Part shown: in pieces, positions 6,209 to 14,470 of the stretch
Numbering within the stretch: the stretch's first letter is position 1
Layout of the letters: every line of letters begins with the position of its first letter
Source of the DNA: an uncultured Bacilli bacterium
GTDB lineage: Bacteria > Bacillota_I > Bacilli_A > ML615J-28 > CAG-313
Length of the DNA stretch: 47,500 nt
Assembly (NCBI GenBank): GCA_934133195.1
Contig: CAKPAZ010000008.1
Span: 1-47,500 of the forward strand
Reading direction: 5' to 3'
Position numbers and translations under genes: made by a program
The notes under the pieces: generated by a model
Database searches by the model: none
Told to the model about the DNA's origin: nothing
The model's input: only the letters and a program-made list of their open reading frames with translations

Positions 6209-8041
6209 GTGATTTACAAGACAATTACAAATTACAAAGAAGCTACACGTGACTTCTTAGAAAATGAAACACAATTTCATCTAGGAGTAATTCCTACAGA
6301 ACAATCTAACCCAATTACTAAAAATCTTAGTGCTACAATCGCAAAAGATACTGCAAAAGGTGTTAAGACAATTCTAAATGCTGATAAGTACATTGCTGAA
6401 GTTGCTCGTGGACAATTCCACACTCCAGAATTTGAAGCATTTGTTGATGATATTAAGAGATGTATGGACCAAAGAAAGAAAGTTGTTTTCTCAAGCGTTG
6501 GTGCATCAGGAAGAATGGCAATCCAAATGGATGGTGCATGGAGAAGTTTTTGGCAAGGTTTAGTTGACAAAATTCCTGCTCATCGTTTTGAATTCTTAGA
6601 AATGGCAGAAGTAGTAAGTAGTTTTACAACAGGTGGCGATAGAGCTTTAGTTCGTTCTGTTGAAAACTTTGAAGACTACATGACATTTGGTGCTCGTCAA
6701 GTTGATGAAGCTGAAGTAGGCCCTGGTGATGTATTAGTTGCATTATCTGAATGTGGTCTTTCTGCAAGTATCAATGGTTCAGCTGTTCGTGGATATGAAC
6801 TAGGTGTTAGAACATACTATCTATTCTGTAATCCAGAAAACATCTTAAGAACACACTTAGACCGTGCTCGTGCTGTATTTGAATGCTTAGATGAATATGC
6901 AGCAAATAAAGCAAAAGGCATTGACAATGGTAAATACATTGTTAAAATTCCTCTATTTGTTGGTAACATGGCTGTATCTGGTTCAACTCGTATGCAAGTT
7001 ACTACAGTTGAATTATTAGCTGCTGGTGCTGCACTAGAAGTAGCCGCAAACCGTTGGTTAAAAGAAAACCTAACTGAACAAGAATTAGCAGTTGTTGGTG
7101 GTGAAATGCTTTCACTTGATGAATATGCTGATGCCTTTGTTTCATTAAATAAACAATTATCAAGCGGTAAAGCTTTAAAAGGCTTAGCTCAAGCTGTTGA
7201 ATTTGAAGTTAACACATATAATCAAAAAGGTTTAGTAACATACATTACTCATGACTACCTACTTGATATTATGACTGACACAACTGAACGTCAACCTACA
7301 TTTACACTTCCTCCATTCAGAAAATTTGCTGATCATGATAGTGAAGTATCTTGGGCATACATTAAAGACCCTCTATATCCAAACGAAGTTGCTTGGCAAC
7401 AAGTATTCCGTCGTCCTATCAAAGGCCTTGAATGGACTAAAGAAGATTACATTGAAATGAAAGCTAGCCAAGACATTATCAATAACCCTCCAAAAGTTAG
7501 TGGTAGTGAAGTATTAGAATATGTAATCGGTAATGAAGATGATCCTTCTAGATATTCTCGTCCATGTTCTCAACTTGTATTAATCGATGTTAATGGTAGT
7601 GCTACTCCAGAAGTTGTTGCTTGGTATAAGAAAGAACTTGTTAAATATAGTGGTGGAATCGTTCTTCGCTTAGGTCAAATTCCTACAACTAAGATTGACA
7701 AAAATGAAATTAGAATCCCAGTTGAACTTCCTAGAACTTGTACAGATATTCTATATCACTTACTAGTTAAGGTTGCATTCAATGCTTTAAGTACTGGAAC
7801 AATGGCTAAGATGGGGCGTGTTTATGGTAACTGGATGGTTCAAGTTCTTCCAACAAATAAGAAATTAATTGACCGTTCATCTAGAATTATCGCAAGTCTT
7901 GCAAAAATTCCTTATGAAAAAGCTGTAGAAGAATTCTTCTATTCATACTACAACCGTAAACCTGAAGACGAATATCGTGAATCATATGTAATTGAAACAC
8001 TTCGTCGTCTAGGATTTGATCCAACTAAAGACATTAAATAG
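6209..8041 (+). CDS. Double SIS-domain protein, MurQ / glucokinase-regulator (GCKR)-like
   Basis: A 610-residue protein, twice the length of bacterial MurQ etherase (about 300). The first half has a SIS phosphosugar-binding pattern: SSVGASGRMA, then TGGDRALVRSVENFED, LSECGLSASINGS and AVSGSTRM. These match the order of motifs in MurQ and in animal GCKR, and SGRMA and GGDR are the GCKR-like forms. The second half repeats the fold and ends in the MurQ-type tail STGTMAKMGRVYGNWM. MurQ cleaves the lactyl ether of MurNAc-6-phosphate; GCKR binds fructose phosphates without catalysis. Which applies here is not decidable by eye. It starts at GTG with AAAGGAGA eight bases upstream, behind a strong promoter, and has a terminator at 8052-8090. 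It is monocistronic. No sugar transporter or kinase is beside it except the PfkB fusion downstream. Confidence 0.8.
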   Translation: MIYKTITNYKEATRDFLENETQFHLGVIPTEQSNPITKNLSATIAKDTAKGVKTILNADKYIAEVARGQFHTPEFEAFVDDIKRCMDQRKKVVFSSVGASGRMAIQMDGAWRSFWQGLVDKIPAHRFEFLEMAEVVSSFTTGGDRALVRSVENFEDYMTFGARQVDEAEVGPGDVLVALSECGLSASINGSAVRGYELGVRTYYLFCNPENILRTHLDRARAVFECLDEYAANKAKGIDNGKYIVKIPLFVGNMAVSGSTRMQVTTVELLAAGAALEVAANRWLKENLTEQELAVVGGEMLSLDEYADAFVSLNKQLSSGKALKGLAQAVEFEVNTYNQKGLVTYITHDYLLDIMTDTTERQPTFTLPPFRKFADHDSEVSWAYIKDPLYPNEVAWQQVFRRPIKGLEWTKEDYIEMKASQDIINNPPKVSGSEVLEYVIGNEDDPSRYSRPCSQLVLIDVNGSATPEVVAWYKKELVKYSGGIVLRLGQIPTTKIDKNEIRIPVELPRTCTDILYHLLVKVAFNALSTGTMAKMGRVYGNWMVQVLPTNKKLIDRSSRIIASLAKIPYEKAVEEFFYSYYNRKPEDEYRESYVIETLRRLGFDPTKDIK

Positions 8042-8051
8042 TAATTAAATA

Positions 8052-8090
8052 TAAAGACCTTCATAGAAAATATGAGGGTCTTTTCTTTTA
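8052..8090 (+). terminator. Rho-independent terminator
   Basis: AAAGACC-TCATA pairs with TATGA-GGTCTTT around GAAAA, followed by TTTTCTTTTA. Confidence 0.85.
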
Positions 8091-8107
8091 TAAATATTAT
8101 TTTATAA

Positions 8108-8136
8108 ATGACAATTTAACAAAAATATGGTATACT
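8108..8136 (+). promoter_or_regulatory. Promoter of the PfkB-Nudix/sir2/dut/lysA operon
   Basis: ATGACA (8108-8113), 17-bp spacer, TATACT (8131-8136), 18 bases before the start codon. Confidence 0.75.
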
Positions 8137-8153
8137 ATTTAATAGGTGATATT

Positions 8154-9569
8154 ATGGAAAAAGATTTAATATTAATAATTGGTTTATGCGGAGAATCAGT
8201 ATTCATGGAAACTGATCATTTCCATCAAGATGGTGAAACCATAACTGTCAATTCAATGCATAAAGAACCTGGTGGAAAAGGTTACAACCAAGCCATAGCC
8301 ACAAAACTAATGGAAACAAATGTAGCATTTATTGGTGCTATTGGCAATGATGAATATGGTAAAGAATGTGAAAGCACCTTACAAAAACTTGGAATTGAAA
8401 CCTACTTAATTAAAAAGGAAACAAACACTGCTTTTGCGACTATCCTTACAGATAAAAATGGAAACAATCAAGTGTCAGTATATCCAGGTGCAAGTTCGCT
8501 ATTAACCAAAAACGACATAGACAATTACATACATCTATTTGAAAGAGCAAGATTTCTACTTTTAACTTATGAACTTGAAGAAGATGTTTTAACCCATATT
8601 TATGAACTTGCTGAAAAATACCAAATAAAAATAATCTTAAATCCTGCTCCATATAGAAATTATAATCAAAACTTTTTACATAAAGCCTATCTTATAACTC
8701 CCAATCTTATTGAATGTAAAGAAATGTTAAACACTGATGTTTCTTCATACCAGGAATTAGGAGAAAAACTAAAAAAAGCAAACTTTCAAAATGTTATTGT
8801 TACCCTTGGTAAAGATGGAGTCCTTTTAGTAAATGAGAAAAGTAATGTCATCATTCCAACAATAAAAGAAAAGACCAAGGTTGTTGATACAACTGGAGCC
8901 GGTGATACCTTTAACGGATGCTTAGTTGCAATGCTAAATAAAAATAAAGAATTAATCGAAGCTATTTCCTATAGCATTTATGCTGCATCATTTAGCACAG
9001 AAACAAAATATGTACTTCCAAGCATTCCTACCATAAATGATATCTCTAATCTAAAATTTTCCCATGATAAGTATTATAAATATAATGGATATACAAATAC
9101 TCGAAAGAGTGTCCGTGTCTTTTTAATAAATGAACATAAACAATATGGAATGCTAAAAATTGAAGGAAAAGATGAATTTGGTCAAAGATGTCATCTTGAA
9201 ACCACAGGTGGTGGCATTGAAAACAATGAATCAGAAATTGAAACATTAAATCGTGAAATCCAAGAAGAAACGGGTTATCATGGTAAAGTCATTTCCCATC
9301 TAGGATACTTAGTTCATGAGTATAACCAAATCAAACGTATCTCAATTGCTAGTTATTATTTAGTTTTAGTGAACACTAACAAACAAGGAAATACAAAATA
9401 TACTAATGAGGAATCAACACTTATCAAAGGAATTAAATGGATGAACTTTGATGAACTAAAAACAAACTTAAATCAAAATAATTCCTCATGTGATTACTTA
9501 GTCCAAATGCGTGAACTAGAAGCTTTAAAATTACTTGAAAAATATCTACAGGAGCAAAACAATGACTAA
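8154..9569 (+). CDS. PfkB-family sugar kinase (ribokinase-like) fused to a Nudix hydrolase
   Basis: A 471-residue two-domain protein. Residues about 1-300 are a ribokinase-like PfkB kinase: PGGKGYNQA substrate loop near residue 40 and the ATP/catalytic motif DTTGAGDTFNG with the catalytic Asp at about 251. Residues about 305-465 are a Nudix domain with a complete box from Gly352: GGGIENNE, then seven residues and REIQEETGY. Start chosen at ATG 8154 after AGGTGAT; an earlier ATG lies upstream of the ribosome binding site. The stop codon overlaps the start of sir2 by eight bases. The pairing of ribose kinase, Nudix and sirtuin suggests salvage of ADP-ribose or O-acetyl-ADP-ribose, but that is inference; the kinase substrate (ribose or deoxyribose) is not proven. 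Confidence 0.88.
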   Translation: MEKDLILIIGLCGESVFMETDHFHQDGETITVNSMHKEPGGKGYNQAIATKLMETNVAFIGAIGNDEYGKECESTLQKLGIETYLIKKETNTAFATILTDKNGNNQVSVYPGASSLLTKNDIDNYIHLFERARFLLLTYELEEDVLTHIYELAEKYQIKIILNPAPYRNYNQNFLHKAYLITPNLIECKEMLNTDVSSYQELGEKLKKANFQNVIVTLGKDGVLLVNEKSNVIIPTIKEKTKVVDTTGAGDTFNGCLVAMLNKNKELIEAISYSIYAASFSTETKYVLPSIPTINDISNLKFSHDKYYKYNGYTNTRKSVRVFLINEHKQYGMLKIEGKDEFGQRCHLETTGGGIENNESEIETLNREIQEETGYHGKVISHLGYLVHEYNQIKRISIASYYLVLVNTNKQGNTKYTNEESTLIKGIKWMNFDELKTNLNQNNSSCDYLVQMRELEALKLLEKYLQEQNND

Positions 9570-10299
9570 ACTTGAATTATTACAAAAACTAATAGATGTA
9601 TCAGATAATATTGTTATTCTTACAGGTGCAGGCTTTTCAACTGCTTCTAACATTCCTGATTTTAGAAGTGATAATGGACTATATAAAGTAAAGGGAACAA
9701 GTATTCCTCCAGAAGAAATCCTATCTCATCATTTCTTTATTAGTCATCCCGATGAATTCTTTAAATATTATTTTTCTAAAATGGTATATATTGATGCCCT
9801 ACCTAATGCAGGACACAAAAAACTAGCTGAACTTGAAAGTAAAGGTAAAAACATAACCATCATAACTCAAAACATTGATGGGTTACACCAAAAAGCAGGG
9901 AGTAAAAATGTTTTAGAACTTCATGGTTCAGTTCTTAGAAATCATTGTATGAAATGTCATAAGTTTTATTCATTAGAAGAAATCCCTCATGATGGTTCAA
10001 TCCCTCGCTGTACATGTGGAGGAATAATTAAGCCTGATGTTGTACTTTATGAAGAGGGGTTAGACGAAAAAGTAATAGATGAATCACTTAGAAAAATAGT
10101 GAATGCTGACTTACTGATTATTAGTGGATCTTCCATGGTAGTTAATCCTGCCGCGAGTCTTCCTTATTATTATAGGGGAAATAAAATGGTAATTATTAAC
10201 CTAAGTGAAACTCCTCTTGATAGCTTCGCAAGTCTAATTATTCGTGAAAAATCAGAAGAAGTATTTTCAAAAATTGTCGTAAAAGGAGAAATAAAATGA
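9562..10299 (+). CDS. Sirtuin, NAD-dependent protein deacylase
   Basis: A 246-residue Sir2 protein. The NAD-binding Rossmann elements are GAGFSTASNIPDFR (22-35) and TQNIDGLHQKAG (102-113). The catalytic His is 121 (LELHGS). The zinc ribbon has Cys129, Cys132, Cys150 and Cys152. All key residues are present, so an active enzyme is expected: it transfers an acyl group from lysine to NAD, giving nicotinamide and O-acyl-ADP-ribose. Start chosen at ATG 9562 with AGGAG seven bases upstream; it overlaps the previous gene by eight bases and the next by four (ATGA), so the three are translationally coupled. Substrate unknown. Confidence 0.95.
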   Translation: MTKLELLQKLIDVSDNIVILTGAGFSTASNIPDFRSDNGLYKVKGTSIPPEEILSHHFFISHPDEFFKYYFSKMVYIDALPNAGHKKLAELESKGKNITIITQNIDGLHQKAGSKNVLELHGSVLRNHCMKCHKFYSLEEIPHDGSIPRCTCGGIIKPDVVLYEEGLDEKVIDESLRKIVNADLLIISGSSMVVNPAASLPYYYRGNKMVIINLSETPLDSFASLIIREKSEEVFSKIVVKGEIK

Positions 10300-10778
10300 A
10301 TATAGTTGGAAAATTTGAAAAAGTATCACTTGAAGAGTGGCAAAAAGAAGAAAGCATAGAATTATATAATGAAATCAAACTACCTAAAAGAGCAACAAAA
10401 GGTTCGGCTGGTTATGATTTTTACGCTCCATTTGATTTTACTCTTAATCCTCAAGAAACCATCAAAGTACCAACAGGAATTAGAGTAAAAATAGAAGATG
10501 GTTGGTTCTTAAGCATTTTCCCTCGTAGTAGCCTAGGATTTAAATATCGCTTAAGACTTAATAATACCGTTGGCATCATTGATAGTGATTATTATCACGC
10601 TTTAAATGAAGGTCATATTTTTATTAAAATAACTAATGAATCACCAGATAAAGTTGTAACAATCAAAAAAGGAGAAGCTTTCGCCCAAGGCATTTTCATC
10701 CCATTTGGTATTACAACTGATGATGATGTTGAAACTGTGAGAACTGGTGGTATGGGTAGTACCAACCAAAAGAATTAG
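10296..10778 (+). CDS. dut: dUTP diphosphatase
   Basis: A 160-residue trimeric-type dUTPase that converts dUTP to dUMP and keeps uracil out of DNA. All five motifs are seen in order: I AGYDFYA (38-44), II PRSSLG (76-81), III GIIDSDYY (93-100), IV GEAFAQGIF (126-134) and V RTGGMGST (149-156), the P-loop-like tail over the active site. There is a short N-terminal extension of about 20 residues compared with the E. coli enzyme. The start overlaps the sir2 stop in ATGA, and AAAGGAGA is the ribosome binding site inside sir2. lysA follows after eight bases. Confidence 0.96.
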   Translation: MNIVGKFEKVSLEEWQKEESIELYNEIKLPKRATKGSAGYDFYAPFDFTLNPQETIKVPTGIRVKIEDGWFLSIFPRSSLGFKYRLRLNNTVGIIDSDYYHALNEGHIFIKITNESPDKVVTIKKGEAFAQGIFIPFGITTDDDVETVRTGGMGSTNQKN

Positions 10779-10786
10779 AGGAAACT

Positions 10787-12073
10787 ATGAGACCAAAAAA
10801 CTTAAAAGTAATAAACGATGAACTATATTTAAACAATTACTCACTAACTTCTCTCGCAAAGCAATATAAAACGCCTCTTTATGTTTTTGATGAATTTGAA
10901 CTAGAAGAAAAAATGGATGAATTCAAAGATTATTTTAATAGTGAAAACTTTGAAACCGAAATTGTTTATGCTTCAAAAGCCTTCTTAGTACCAGAAATTT
11001 GTAAGATGGCATCGAAAAAAGATCTAATGATAGATGCGGTTAGTTTGGGAGATTTATATGTAATAAACTATTCAGGCTTCCCATTAAAAAGAGTAGTCTT
11101 CCATGGCAATAATAAATCAGATGAAGAACTAGATTACGCGGTAAAAAATAACGTTGGATTAATCGTAGTTGATAATTTAGATGAATTACAAAGATTAAAT
11201 AAAGTTGCTAAACACTATCAAAAAGTAGTAAATACCTTGTTTAGAGTTAACCCTGGCATTGATGCTCATACACATAAATACATTCAAACTGCTTTATTTG
11301 TATCTAAATTTGGGGAAAGTATCTATGATGAAACAATGATTGATAAAATAATTAAAGAGTATCTAGCAAGTAAATATGTAAAGTTATTGGGCTTTCATTC
11401 ACACATTGGATCCCAAATTAAAGCCTTTAAACCCTTCATGTTAAATATTGAAAAAATGATTGATTTTAGTAAAAACATTGAAGAAAAATATCAAATCAAG
11501 CTTCCATATCTTAACTTAGGAGGAGGTTTTGGTATCAAATATTATGAAGATGATACCTCATTTGATACTCCAAAATTACTAACTAGGATGATAAAACATC
11601 TTGAAAAGTTCTCAAAAGAGAAAAACTACCACCTTGAAAAAGCCTTTATTGAACCTGGTAGAAGCATTGTTGGTAATGCAGGGATCACCCTTTATACATG
11701 TGGAATCACTAAACATACCTATGGTGGTAAGAACTATTTATTCATTGATGGTGGCATGACAGACAATATTAGACCTGCTTTATATCAAGCAATTTATCAA
11801 TGTGAAGTTACAAATAAAGTAACTAAGAAAAAAGAAATCACTGTAGATGTAGCTGGAAAATGTTGTGAATCAGGTGATATAATTGCTAAAGATGTAGCAC
11901 TTCCTCAAACAAAACCAGGTGATATTTTAGTGGTATATGCAACAGGAGCATACACATATTCAATGGCATCATCATACAATAATCACCTAAAGCCAAAGGT
12001 ACTATTTGTTGGTGACAACATTAAAGAAGTATCAAAAGAAGAACCAATAGAGGATTTAATTAAATTATTTTAG
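10787..12073 (+). CDS. lysA: Diaminopimelate decarboxylase
   Basis: A 428-residue PLP enzyme of the alanine-racemase/LysA fold that makes L-lysine from meso-diaminopimelate. The PLP lysine is Lys64 in YASKAF. HSHIGSQI lies on the barrel, LGGGFGI is the phosphate-binding glycine loop, EPGRSIVG binds cofactor and substrate, and the CESGD motif near residue 364 contributes to the active site across the dimer. It closes the operon with dut, sir2 and the PfkB-Nudix gene. Ribosome binding site GAGGAAA. A dap-type cell wall or lysine synthesis is implied, but no other dap gene is in the window. Confidence 0.96.
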   Translation: MRPKNLKVINDELYLNNYSLTSLAKQYKTPLYVFDEFELEEKMDEFKDYFNSENFETEIVYASKAFLVPEICKMASKKDLMIDAVSLGDLYVINYSGFPLKRVVFHGNNKSDEELDYAVKNNVGLIVVDNLDELQRLNKVAKHYQKVVNTLFRVNPGIDAHTHKYIQTALFVSKFGESIYDETMIDKIIKEYLASKYVKLLGFHSHIGSQIKAFKPFMLNIEKMIDFSKNIEEKYQIKLPYLNLGGGFGIKYYEDDTSFDTPKLLTRMIKHLEKFSKEKNYHLEKAFIEPGRSIVGNAGITLYTCGITKHTYGGKNYLFIDGGMTDNIRPALYQAIYQCEVTNKVTKKKEITVDVAGKCCESGDIIAKDVALPQTKPGDILVVYATGAYTYSMASSYNNHLKPKVLFVGDNIKEVSKEEPIEDLIKLF

Positions 12074-12118
12074 TAGGAAATAATCATAAAGTAAATTTTG
12101 AGTAATATAATATAAAAT

Positions 12119-12136
12119 AAGGATAAATTTATCCTT
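12119..12136. repeat. 18-bp perfect palindrome upstream of a promoter
   Basis: AAGGATAAATTTATCCTT is self-complementary and ends four bases before a -35 box. It has no U tract, so an operator is more likely than a terminator; the binding protein is unknown. Confidence 0.5.
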
Positions 12137-12139
12137 GAG

Positions 12140-12168
12140 TTGACTTTATAACAAAAAAATGCTATAAT
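12140..12168 (+). promoter_or_regulatory. Sigma-A promoter
   Basis: TTGACT (12140-12145), 17-bp spacer, TATAAT (12163-12168), 22 bases before the start codon of the 102-residue gene. Confidence 0.85.
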
Positions 12169-12189
12169 ATTTATAGTCGGAGGTACACA

Positions 12190-12498
12190 ATGAGAAAAGA
12201 AGAAGCTTTATTGATTTGGACACGAGAATTTGGTGATGTAGATTATGCTCATGATTTTACAGGCCGTAAAATCAAAAGAGATGATTATGGACTAGAAAAT
12301 CAAGTAGGTTGGGTTGTATCATATATGAAACCCCTATCTTTAGGTGGTCTCCAAAACGAAGATAACGAAATGATTGTTCACCACATAACAGCTTATGAAA
12401 AAGGTGATAATTACCCTTCATTTGAAGTAGTTGGTGTAAAATATCATGTAGGACATGATGAAAAACAAGATTTCTATTATATTGAAAAAGAAGACTAA
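12190..12498 (+). CDS. Small protein resembling a degenerate HNH-type nuclease fold
   Basis: A 102-residue protein behind a strong promoter and a CGGAGG ribosome binding site. The order of elements (YAHDFTGRKIKRDDYG, then a GWVVSYMKPLSLGG strand-turn, then MIVHHITAYEKGD) parallels small HNH-like proteins in which the second segment normally reads VDHI.P.S.GG. Here the Asp-His pair is replaced by Ser-Tyr, so the usual catalytic histidine is missing and nuclease activity is doubtful. This family comparison is from memory and should be treated as a hypothesis. It is a stand-alone gene, followed by a hairpin at 12505-12536. It could be a conserved cytosolic protein of unknown role. Confidence 0.6.
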   Translation: MRKEEALLIWTREFGDVDYAHDFTGRKIKRDDYGLENQVGWVVSYMKPLSLGGLQNEDNEMIVHHITAYEKGDNYPSFEVVGVKYHVGHDEKQDFYYIEKED

Positions 12499-12504
12499 AA
12501 AAAC

Positions 12505-12546
12505 AAGCAATATAACGGATAAGGTGTTATATTGCTTATTATTTAG
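12505..12546 (+). terminator. Hairpin terminator (weak T tract)
   Basis: AAGCAATATAAC pairs perfectly with GTTATATTGCTT; the tail is TATTATTTAG rather than a pure T run. Confidence 0.6.
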
Positions 12547-12572
12547 TAAATAAAACATGAGGAATATTAAAT

Positions 12573-13118
12573 ATGAGGATAATAGGCGGAAAATTTAGAA
12601 GTAGAAAACTAGTAACACTTGAAGGATTAAAAACAAGACCAACCCTTGATGGAACTAAAGAAGCTATCTTTAATAGTTTAGGAAATTACATTCCTGATTT
12701 TGTTGTTCTTGATGTATTTGGCGGCAGCGGTGCTTTAAGTTTAGAATCCATCAGTCGTGGTGCTAAACATGCTTATATCATTGATAATAACATTGAAGCC
12801 ATCAAGATTATAAAAACAAACATTGCAACCTTAAAGGTCGAAAATCAAGTTACCATCCTTCAAGGTTCATATGATCAAATGTTAAAAAAACTAACAAACA
12901 AAAAATTTGATTTAATATTTTTAGATCCTCCATTCAGAATGAAAGTCATTGATGAATTAATCACTTTTATTCTTGATAATGATATGCTTGAAGATGGAGG
13001 ATACATTATGGCCGAATATCCTAAAGAAGATGTAGTAAGAAAAGACTACCCAAACTTAAAAATAAAATTATGTCGTACTTACTCAAGTAGTGAAGTAATG
13101 ATTTTAGAGAAGGAGTAA
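12573..13118 (+). CDS. rsmD: 16S rRNA (guanine(966)-N2)-methyltransferase
   Basis: A 181-residue Rossmann-fold methyltransferase. The N-terminus MRIIGGKFRSRKL is typical for RsmD. SAM binding is at DVFGGSGALSLE (47-58), and the N2-guanine catalytic motif is DPPF (118-121). It modifies the 30S subunit. The stop is two bases before coaD, the order known from Bacillus (ylbH-coaD-ylbJ). Ribosome binding site GAGGAA. Confidence 0.95.
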   Translation: MRIIGGKFRSRKLVTLEGLKTRPTLDGTKEAIFNSLGNYIPDFVVLDVFGGSGALSLESISRGAKHAYIIDNNIEAIKIIKTNIATLKVENQVTILQGSYDQMLKKLTNKKFDLIFLDPPFRMKVIDELITFILDNDMLEDGGYIMAEYPKEDVVRKDYPNLKIKLCRTYSSSEVMILEKE

Positions 13119-13120
13119 CT

Positions 13121-13612
13121 ATGCGTATTGGAGTATATCCTGGAAGCTTTGACCCAGTAACTAATGGTCACTTAGATATTATCAAAAGAGGTGCTACATT
13201 ATTTGACAAATTATATGTAGTTGTCCCTCAAAACATTCAAAAACATACTTTATTCACCACAGAAGAAAGAGTAGAACTTTTAAAAGAAGTAGTTAAAGAT
13301 TTACCAAATGTAATTGCAACCTCAACCGATCAACTTACCGTTACTTTTGCAAAATCAGTAAATGCTAACGCAATGCTTAGGGGTCTCCGTATGGTAAGTG
13401 ACTTTGAGTATGAACTTCAACTAGCAACACTTAATCATCACTTAAATGAAGAAATTGAAACGATCTTTATTATGAGTTCTCATGAATTTTCATTTCTTTC
13501 TTCAAGTAGTGTTAAAGAAATTGCTCAATTTGGTGGTGACATTACAAGTTTTGTCCCAAAGGTAGTTAAAGAGGCCTTATTAAAAAAATACCATCAAGAA
13601 AAACATAATTAA
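13121..13612 (+). CDS. coaD: Phosphopantetheine adenylyltransferase
   Basis: A 163-residue nucleotidyltransferase making dephospho-CoA from 4'-phosphopantetheine and ATP. Signature GSFDPVTNGHLD (8-19) contains the HxGH-type ATP site (TNGH). Further family markers are AMLRGLRMVSDFEYE near residue 88 and the C-terminal FLSSSSVKE. AGAAGGAG precedes ATG. It is cotranscribed with rsmD. The 3' end overlaps the convergent ylbJ-like gene by 33 bases, so no terminator separates them on the plus strand. Confidence 0.97.
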   Translation: MRIGVYPGSFDPVTNGHLDIIKRGATLFDKLYVVVPQNIQKHTLFTTEERVELLKEVVKDLPNVIATSTDQLTVTFAKSVNANAMLRGLRMVSDFEYELQLATLNHHLNEEIETIFIMSSHEFSFLSSSSVKEIAQFGGDITSFVPKVVKEALLKKYHQEKHN

Positions 13613-14470
13613 GCTAGAGATTAACCCATGAATAAATCTAGATATTATAAGACTAGTTTTTGATAAATTAGTCTTTTTTAGTTCGCTTAAAATTTGAACA
13701 ATAATAGAAAGTCCCCCAAAAGAAAGTAAAAACGTCTGAAGTAGTACCATTAATGTTAGATCAATATGATATTCAAAAATACACTTTAATCCGGTAGTTA
13801 GTTCCATAGAATCAATCAAAAAGATAACAAAAGTATTATCGCTAAGTCCTAAGATACTCTGTAATTTATAAAGAGGAATTTTAAACATACAGACAAATAT
13901 CATTGATGATAAAATTGTAAGCATTACTGTTGGACAGTTATCAATTAACTTTAAGATATCTGTTTTATTAAAGGCTTGTGAATCTTCCTTTGCATTCTTA
14001 TTTTTAGAAAAAATAAAAAACATACTAGAAACAAAGATTTGAACCAAATAAATAAATAATCCCCACTTAGGAATCATTAAAATGGTAAATAAAGGACTAC
14101 TAAGGACCGTTCCTCTTAGTAGTCTATTTCCTTCTGCCAATGATATAGAGTTATTTTTAACCTCAGATATAACCAAATAACTTGATGTTGGATTGCCGGT
14201 AATAAAACTCAATAAAAACAAAGAACAAGATGTTGTATTTTCAAATCTAAATATTCGGTTAAATAAATAATAAAATACCTTGCTAATAAATGGATAGTTT
14301 ATCAAAATATTACTTAAGAAATAAAAAGGAATTAAAGCAACTAAAACATTATTTAACCATAAGGATAAGGTATTATAAATATTAACTCTTGCTTCATCTT
14401 TGTAGATTAAAAAGATGACTCCTGTAAAGATAAGAAAAGTGACAATTAGGAAATATCTAATTTTTTTCAT
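13580..14470 (-). CDS. YlbJ-like membrane protein (nucleoside-recognition/Gate domain)
   Basis: A 296-residue membrane protein with about eight hydrophobic segments. The segment FLLSFITGNPTSSYLV followed by the AEGNRLL loop and FTILMIPKWG matches YlbJ/SpoIIIC-like gate-domain proteins, where a G.P..S/A motif sits between two re-entrant helices. In Bacillus ylbJ follows coaD and is sporulation-related; here it is turned round and overlaps coaD tail to tail by 33 bases. Nothing else in the window points to sporulation. The start overlaps the end of the amidase gene by 14 bases, so it is coupled to it. Function unknown; transport or signalling across the membrane is a guess. Confidence 0.75.
   Translation of the reverse strand: MKKIRYFLIVTFLIFTGVIFLIYKDEARVNIYNTLSLWLNNVLVALIPFYFLSNILINYPFISKVFYYLFNRIFRFENTTSCSLFLLSFITGNPTSSYLVISEVKNNSISLAEGNRLLRGTVLSSPLFTILMIPKWGLFIYLVQIFVSSMFFIFSKNKNAKEDSQAFNKTDILKLIDNCPTVMLTILSSMIFVCMFKIPLYKLQSILGLSDNTFVIFLIDSMELTTGLKCIFEYHIDLTLMVLLQTFLLSFGGLSIIVQILSELKKTNLSKTSLIISRFIHGLISSLIMFFLMVFF

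Noticed and set aside
12505..12546. Riboswitch or regulatory hairpin before rsmD
   Set aside because: A simple perfect stem following a stop codon is explained as a weak terminator.
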